48,148 nt of DNA from Russula earlei. Taxonomy: Eukaryota; Basidiomycota; Agaricomycetes; Russulales; Russulaceae. A model generated the notes under the pieces. The model had not been told where the DNA came from and ran no database searches. It worked only from the letters and a program-made list of their open reading frames with translations. The position numbers and the translations under genes are program-made. Location: the NCBI GenBank assembly GCA_025769875.1, contig JAGFNK010000407.1, forward strand, positions 1 through 48,148, written 5' to 3'. Below are positions 42,084-48,148 of the stretch, in pieces. The number at the start of each line of letters is the position of its first letter. Within the stretch, counting starts at the first letter, position 1.

Positions 42084-42899
42084 TGTCAAGACACGTACTG
42101 CTGATCACTAAGGACTCAGGAGCAGGTGGGCAAGGGTCGGAACAGACAGTACGCAGCGTAAATGGCATTGAACAGGAGGACGAGCCAAACGACTAGAAGA
42201 TACCAGATGGGGACTGGTACGTGTTGTAAGAGGCAGAGGCGAAGAGTAGAGGCCAGTGCAACTGAAGGGCTTTAAACAAGGCGGTCGTTGAAGAGTACCT
42301 TGAGGACGAGGGAGGACTTTAGACTGAGCGGTTGCAGGGGAGTACCCAGGAAGATGAGAGTATCACAAATGGACAGTCTGACGACTGCCATGCTTCATTG
42401 GGGCTTATATACAGTGTACAGGGTCGCTTACAAAGAACTGGGACTATTCTAGACTCTTTGGTACCATCCAATAGGACTACAGAGGCATAAACCTGCTTGT
42501 GTCAAGTTTCAGGCTTACTGAGCATGTGGAGCGATGACATCATTATGATGTCACTGTGGAGTGCTTAGTGAGCCTATGAGGTCACTGTGGAGTCGCTCAG
42601 TCAGCTATGATGTCATTGGAGCCTTGATGATGTCAGATGATTTATGCAACAGTTTCTAAGAGTTTGTGCTGCTGTTTCAGGTCCTTGGTGGCTGGGTGGC
42701 CATGTGGCTGCCACGCGATAATTACCCGATTAGGAAACGGGTGCCTGGTCGTGTTATAGTGCCTTTGCAATAGCGATATCTTGTACCACAGGAGGGATAG
42801 CCCAGAAAATGGAAGGGAGTCGGCAATGCAAAGTGAGAGAGGTCTCTCTTGAGTGAAATAGGACAATCTATGGCCAGCACCTGGCCTTGGTTCGTAACA
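42084..42899 (-). mobile_element. Solo LTR1 copy B (gypsy-type)
   Basis: 816 bp, minus-strand ends TGTTACGAACCAAGG (42899) and GTGTCTTGACA (42084), with perfect TCACT duplication (42079-42083, 42900-42904). The TATA motif lies near 42408 on minus. It is inverted relative to copy A (34490-35319). Confidence 0.95.
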
Positions 42900-43401
42900 T
42901 CACTGCTTTGCCACAACATACCCACTACTCTGGCATGGCAACAAGGCTGCGTGCACAACGCTGAAGCTCACTCAAGAAGGGTTGACTGGTGATGGTCAAA
43001 ATTTCAACCCCCCAGGAGGTGTCAGGTCTGAAACCCTGATGGCATGCAATGCATCTTTTCCCACATGCACAATTTTCATGCATTGAGATGTGCATCTTTT
43101 GTTCTTTGTGCAGCATAGACAATCTTTATGCTCCCTTGTTTTTCAATCTCCTATTTTCCTTTGTACTCCCCTGTATTCTATACTTAATCTCTCTACTTAC
43201 CCTCTGGAATAACAAGCAAGCTTTGGTGTCCCCTTCTCCTCTGACTGGCTTGAGACCTCCTCTTTGTGCCTGTGTCCAACTTCTCATGGGGGCTCTCTCT
43301 CTCCTTGGGTACTCACTAGGTACAGGGTCAGCTAACCAGCCTTACAATCTTACACACATGTTCCCAGTCATGCTTTACTTATGACTAGTTATGACAATAA
43401 T
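42900..43401. other. Remainder of Ser/Pro-rich copy; no gene
   Basis: Around 42985-43025 (GATGGTCAAAATTTCAACCC ... AGGAGGTGTCAGG) it matches 33412-33440 in element Y, so it is the continuation of the copy interrupted by LTR1. Nothing else is recognised up to 43401. Confidence 0.5.
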
Positions 43402-43611
43402 CCTCAAACCCATGAAATCTTGACAGAAATCCCAGGCACACCAGGCACACCAGTCTTGACCAGTCTTGACCATTTTTTATCAGTCTTGAAAGTTGATGTG
43501 ACTGTGACTGGACATTCTACAATTCAGTTTGACCTTGACTGAAAGTTCACTCATGATCAGTCAGGTCAGGTTCAGTCAAGCAGTTTTTTGCAGTCAATGT
43601 GACCTGACCTG
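43402..43611 (-). repeat. Dispersed short repeat W, copy 2
   Basis: Inverted copy of 29232-29482, with two or three ACCAGTCTTG units in place of six. Confidence 0.75.
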
Positions 43612-44662
43612 AGAGCACTAATTCCATGTGCATGAAGGGAAGTCGAAAGTGGAAGAGAGCTTTGAGCAAGGACTTGTTCTTCCTGGCAGACAAAGAGGCA
43701 AAAAGGGGGAGCAGGAGACTGCACAGAACTGTCATTTGAGACTGTAGCTACCAGTCCTTATATACCTGTGGCAAAGGCAGAGGAAAAGCAGGTAATCAAG
43801 AGAGCAGAGGGATAGAGGACATGAGACAAGACAAGTAAGTAGGTGAGTATGATGCCGCAATGGAAGGTGAACCAGAATCAAGGCATAAGAGATTCTACAC
43901 TAACTGGAACAAGGCAAGTGTTTAGTGAAATTGGAGAGTAGGTAAATGAGGCAGGATGGGAATTCATAGCAGTACAGTATATCAGTCAAGAGCATACAAA
44001 AAGCCTATTCCTCTGACTGCAAGTCCATGAGTGTGGGGTGGTGCGATGATGATGACAGGGCGAGGCGCTATTGGCAGTGAGGCCTTGGGTAGAGTGGTGA
44101 TGATGAAGATGAATGTGTCATACTGGTCTGTGCATAGATGCGAGGCAGGGGGTGAGGAGAATGATTCATAGCATTTTGCAGAGGAGCAAGAATCTGATGA
44201 AAGGGGTTTGACAAGGGGTGAGAGCATAATGATGAGTGGAAGGGAAGAGTGTTGCAGGTGAAGGAGACTAGGTGGCAGAGGGGATGGATGAGAACAAAGG
44301 AGGGGCAGACATGGGTGAATGGCTGATGATGTCATGCCATAGGTCAATGCTTGGAGGAGCCAAGCTCTGACTCCAAGACTGACAGGGGAGGCATTGAGCA
44401 GCGAGGCTGAGTGACATTGGAGGCAATTGAACTGAGCCATTGTCACCATTCCTGGGCATAGAGTGGGTGATGTGAGGGGATGATGTCGAAAGGGGAGCAC
44501 GAGATGGAAGGAGGAAGAGGGGAAAGGAGTGGCGATAGTTGGTGGGGAGGAAAGAAGGGGTGAGGCAAGAGCAAGAGAAAGGGAACTTGAAGCATGGGAG
44601 GTGCAAGGTGCTGATACAAGTCACATCAGTTTCCAGGCCAGTGGACTCACACACCTTACATC
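43612..44662. other. No clear gene; possible LTR-like promoter on minus
   Basis: A minus-strand TATA motif (GGTATATAAGG, near 43760) is followed downstream by a CT-rich leader, as in the LTRs of this window, but no ends were found. 43980-44660 gives only low-complexity Ser/Pro/His frames on minus. No product is recognised. Confidence 0.35.
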
Positions 44663-44913
44663 TGTTGGATGTGCAGCCAACCTGGTGGTGTGTGTACGGA
44701 CAAAGCCGAACCATATGTGTAAATATTTGAATACTTGTCATTCAATTTTTCCCTCAGTCTTTCATACACAAGACTGAGGTCAGTACAACACCCCTTCTAC
44801 CAGCTCTCTCTAAGATCTAATACTGTACATAGTAACAATCCTTTTAGGTTAGCTTACTAACTAATATAGTCTTTCATACACAAGACTGAGTAACAATCCT
44901 TTCAGCTTCAACA
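44663..44913 (+). repeat. 5' LTR of copia element 2
   Basis: About 251 bp, TGTTGGATGTGCAGCC...CAGCTTCAACA, with inverted TGTTG/CAACA ends. The words CAGTCTTTCATACACAAGACTG (imperfect hairpin) and GTAACAATCCTTT each occur twice. Shorter than the LTR of element 1, so a different family. Confidence 0.78.
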
Positions 44914-45066
44914 GATTATGAGACCTGACAGCTACTAATTACATCAACATCCCAAATAAAGCCATTCTTTCCCATAACAAAGCAGAATGAGTACCTCACC
45001 TGTCAGTTGCACAGCCTTCGACTATAAAAGGCACAAGTGCTCCCACAGCAGGAGCCATGGGAAAAA

Positions 45067-45425
45067 ATGGAAGAGGCAGAATTCAACAACCTGATGCACC
45101 TACCCTTGAGGACTGGCGAAGTCAAGTATGCTCAGTGGAAAGGAGTGATGGAAGCCATCTTCCTAGCTACAGATCTATTGGATATAGTAAAAGGAACTGA
45201 ACAGAAACCGAGTGAGATCAGTAGACCCCGACGGTGCCGCAGATTGGACATCAAGGGACCTGCGACTGCACGCGCCCAAATCTTTATGACAGTCCAAGGG
45301 CACTGCTCTCACCATAATACTTGGATCAGTTACTTCCAAAGAATCCTGGGACATACTCACAGAATGTTTCCAAGGAACAGGCTGAGCACCAGGCTGCTCA
45401 ACTACTGGGTGACCTATTTCTAAAA
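45067..45425 (+). pseudogene. Copia GAG, N-terminal part
   Basis: ATG at 45067 opens MEEAEFNNLMHLPLRTGEVK followed by YAQWKGVMEAIFLATDLLDI, the N-terminal pattern of copia-type GAG (Trp near the start, 'W..M...L....L.D'). After residue ~75 the frame is lost by a shift near 45290 and ends at 45423. GAG remnants continue in other frames to about 45640. Confidence 0.7.
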
Positions 45426-45644
45426 CCCTTAACAGGACACAGAACCGATGGCCCCTCAGCTTGCACACAAAGTACTCACCATGCAAATGCTTGCGATGAT
45501 TGGATTCCCAATAAACCCAAAAGTCCTAGCTTTCATGATGATCCTTTCACTCCCGAAGTCAATGCACACTTCCAAAAGGATCCTATGTTCCACCCCTATT
45601 GACAAACTTAATACCACCTATATATTGAGCCAAATCCTCATTGT

Positions 45645-46130
45645 ATGAGTGGGACACAATCTGCGAGTCAGGTGATACTGCCTGCGCTCTACTTTTCCAA
45701 TGTGTCAAACAAAGGAAAGGGAAGGGACTCAAAAAGGGACAAGAAAAAATGTACCCATTGCAACAAGGCAGGACATACTATAACAGAATGTTGGAAACTT
45801 CATGGGAAGCCAGACGAGAAGGCAAAAATCTCAACCTCTGACGATAGCGTGCCTGGGATGCACCGAAGTCTCAACCACCGCAAATCACTAGGCCTGGAGT
45901 TGCCAACACTTTTCACTCACAACAATCCCTATCGATTATACCACATGTCAGGGATGATACAGCCCCAACCACAATCTGTGCACTTAAAACCGAAGGACCT
46001 CCGAGCAGCTAACCTTAAGGATGGCTGGCTCATGGACTCCAGGGCATCATGCATCATGACTTTGCACCATGAATGGTTCAGCCAATATACTACCCTTTCA
46101 CTGCCCTACTCAAGTCATCCTTGGAGATAA
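45645..46130 (+). pseudogene. Copia nucleocapsid knuckle and protease
   Basis: A Lys-rich segment precedes CTHCNKAGHTITECWKLHGKP (about 45748-45810), a proper CX2CX4HX4C zinc knuckle. The protease region reads GWLMDSRASCIMT at 46023-46061. The catalytic motif DSGA has become DSRA (46035-46046), consistent with a GGG-to-AGG change, so the protease would be inactive. The frame shifts near 46100 into the integrase frame. Confidence 0.82.
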
Positions 46131-47184
46131 CAGCTCCATCCCTGCAATTGGAGTCGGCCAGGTCCAAGTCCAAATGCACACAAATGGCATGTGGAGCACC
46201 ACGTTGCTCCGTGATGTCTTGCATGTACCGGACTTAAACGGAAACTTACTGTCAGTTTCACACTTAGCGCGGCATGGGGCATCAGTCCATTTTGAAGGGG
46301 AAACATGTGGCATATACGACAGCAACCAACTTGTATGTGAGGGGACCCTACACAGCTCATTATATGCTACATCCATCAAATCCCCCAAGTCTGAGTCCGT
46401 GTGCATAGCCACGCTGGACCATTTCCTCATGGAAGGCGACCAAATACATGAGGTCGCCCTTGCTGCATGCACCGCCTCATCCAAGGCCTCCCTAGACCTT
46501 TGGCAACATCGCCTCAGTCACTTAGACCTTAACACTATAAACTGGATGCTGAAAAAGGGCATGGTAAAAGGAATGGAGATTGTGGGCAAAGGACTCACCT
46601 ATGGGAAATGTATCCCTTGCCTCAAAGGGAAGCAAACCTGGGACGAAATCTCAAAGACAACTGGCACGTGCGCCAATGTTGTGTTAGGCCGCGTCTTCTC
46701 GGACATTTGTGGAAAGATGCCCACACAAACTCGCCAAGGTTTTGAGTATTTTATCACCTGGACAGATGATATGTCTCAGAAAGTGTTCGTCGGTGGACTG
46801 AAGCACAAGTCCGACGCTCTGGCACACCTCCAGGTGTTCACCATGCATGCAGAAGTTGAAACCAGCCGATGCCTAAAGATCCTCTGCACAGACAGAGGGG
46901 GCGAATATACTGGTGGAGAATCTCAAGCATACCTGACAGAAAAAGGTATTCAGCTAGAGACTACCACTCCAGACACACCGGAACACAATGGCGTCGCAGA
47001 GTGCATGAACCGGACCCTACTTGATAAGGTCCGGGCAATGCTCATTGACGCCAACCTTCCAGAGTCATTCTGGATCGATGCGCTCAAGTACGTGGCCCTC
47101 ATCCACAATGTTACACCAACTTGCACGCTCGACAACATGACCCCAGAAGAGGCATGGAACAGGAACAAACCAAATGTATCCTGA
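46069..47184 (+). pseudogene. Copia integrase region
   Basis: Long open frame. After VLHVPDLNGNLLSVSHLARH comes the zinc-binding pre-integrase domain: WQHRLSHLDLNTINWMLKKG and CIPCLKGKQ (His, His, Cys, Cys present; about 46500-46635). The integrase core shows all three acidic residues: Asp in VFSDICGKMP, Asp in LCTDRGGEYTG and Glu in HNGVAECMNRTLLDKVRAML. It ends at a TGA (47182-47184) directly before LHIFRAQAFVHIPKEK, which belongs to the same protein, so this is a nonsense change (probably Trp TGG to TGA). The best-preserved retroelement domain in the window. Confidence 0.88.
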
Positions 47185-48148
47185 CTCCACATTTTCAGAG
47201 CGCAAGCTTTCGTCCACATCCCTAAGGAAAAATGCACCAAACTTGACGCTAGGTCATTCATGTGTACATTCCTCGGATACGTGCACCAATGGAAAGCCTA
47301 CAAGCTAGTCCATCGTCCCACCCATTGCATCCTAGTGTCCTGCAACATTGTATTCGATGAAGGGGGGCCCCACACCACGCATTGAGCATGTAACTCTCAA
47401 AAACGACGATGCAGATGAAAGCATTGACGACATTGATGAAGACGATAGCAACTTGGAGGGGGCGCAAGACGCTGAACTTGCACCCGCTGCCAACCGCAGG
47501 GCAATGAGGAAGACGAACCTCCATTGCAATCCACAATCACACAGTGTCAGTACACAAGGTGTGATAGTGAAAACACACCCACACAACCCACCATCAGGCG
47601 ATCCACGCGCACTACGCATGCGCCCACACGCGATGATGATCCAAAGTTCGGCACCACATCCTACGGACAGCGAAAGCGACGAAATGAACAAGGGAACTTG
47701 GCGCATACTGACATGGCCACAGATCTGAAGTCCTATGCTGAAGCCATGTCCTGCACTGATGCTGCGGAATGGGAACTTGCGTGCGAAGACAAACGATGCA
47801 CCTTCGAAAACATGGGCATCTTCAAAATTGTTCCATGCCCACAAAACCAAAAAATGGTGGGCAGCAAGTGGGTCTTCAAAATTAAATGAGGCCCAGATGG
47901 AAATATCCTGAAATAAAAAGCGTGCCTCATTGCACAAGGCTTCACGCAAATCGAAGGTATTGATTTTGATGAGACTGTTCGCACCCGTAGCCAAAATGGG
48001 TCCCTGCGCATGATCCTCGCCCTTGCCGTGGAACACAATCTAGAAGTGCACCAGATGGATGTCAATCAGCCTACCTAATGGTGAACTGAAAGACGAATTA
48101 TACATGGAACGCCTCCTGGATTCCATGTACCCGATGGCATGGCACTAT
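47185..48148 (+). pseudogene. Copia integrase tail and start of reverse transcriptase
   Basis: The integrase C-terminus FLGYVHQWKAYKLVHRPTHC (47270-47330) is followed by an acidic spacer (NDDADESIDDIDEDDSNLEG). After frame changes the reverse transcriptase begins at YAEAMSCTDAAEWELACEDK (about 47733), KMVGSKWVFKIK, a TGA (47887-47889), and a TAA before KACLIAQGFTQIEGIDFDET. HQMDVN follows near 48050, where a shift breaks the catalytic fingers. The LKDELYMERL block is visible near 48090-48120. The remainder lies beyond the window. Confidence 0.82.

Larger units (their letters stand above)
44663..48148 (+). mobile_element. Ty1/copia element 2, 5' part (runs off the window)
   Basis: The 5' LTR (44663-44913) is followed by a probable primer-binding stretch (GATTATGAGACCTGACA, compare GGTTATGGGCCCTGG in element 1). 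A copia-order polyprotein comes next: GAG, CCHC, protease, integrase, start of reverse transcriptase. The 3' LTR is beyond the window, so the target duplication cannot be checked; the left flank is ACATC. Confidence 0.88.

Noticed and set aside
40724..42196. A 490-codon open frame as one gene
   Set aside because: Its last ~38 codons lie inside the solo LTR that inserted at 42084, and its composition (Ser/Pro/Thr/His) makes stops rare in every frame.

Overview
This window looks like a transposon-rich stretch of an Agaricomycete (mushroom-forming basidiomycete) nuclear genome. The evidence is short GT-AG introns of about 45-60 bp inside gene relics and a mixture of element families typical of these fungi: Plavaka-type transposase, DUF6532-type protein, pogo/Fot1-type DDE transposase with introns, a Tc1/mariner-like DDE_3 transposase, Ty1/copia elements and many solo LTRs. 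I see no intact host housekeeping gene, no tRNA or rRNA gene and no CRISPR array. The species cannot be named from sequence alone.

Layout. Bases 1-4500 are the least transposon-like part and keep more CpG; they hold two decayed unknown coiled-coil genes (984-1920 +, 3274-3919 -). Bases 4580-16002 are a nested stack: an old LTR (LTR4) was hit by a solo LTR (LTR2, 4788-15707). That LTR was hit by a complete but dead Ty1/copia element (4948-9436, target duplication TCTGC) and by a TIR element X1 (9625-15436). X1 was in turn hit by a nearly intact pogo element (10772-13911, target TA). Bases 16003-19476 hold two different minus-strand retroelements that have GAG with a CCHC knuckle running straight into the polypurine tract and 3' LTR, with no pol between. 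Bases 19477-25831 are an LTR2 copy split by a 5.7-kb TA-flanked element with ~860-bp terminal inverted repeats. This element carries a mariner-like transposase relic plus a captured, intron-bearing piece of an acetyl-CoA synthetase gene.

Bases 26210-28136 are a solo LTR inserted in inverted orientation into another LTR of the same family, both with perfect 5-bp duplications. Bases 28137-30816 hold short repeats and LTR fragments. Bases 30817-34262 are a second TA-flanked long-TIR element (412-bp arms) enclosing a gag-like Ser/Ala/Pro-rich ORF. Bases 34442-40620 are a TIR element (X2) with divergent DUF6532 and Plavaka transposase genes, hit by a gypsy-type solo LTR. Bases 40800-43000 repeat the Ser/Pro-rich sequence and are split by a second such LTR. 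From 44663 to the window end is the 5' part of a second copia element.

The themes are nesting, gene capture and decay. Many insertions can be dated relative to one another because uninterrupted paralogous sites occur in the same window. Decay is strongly biased to CpG->TpG/CpA changes, which fits cytosine methylation of repeats. The CGA->TGA route may explain many of the in-frame stops. Coordinates of element ends were read by eye from matching termini and target duplications; identities were not computed.
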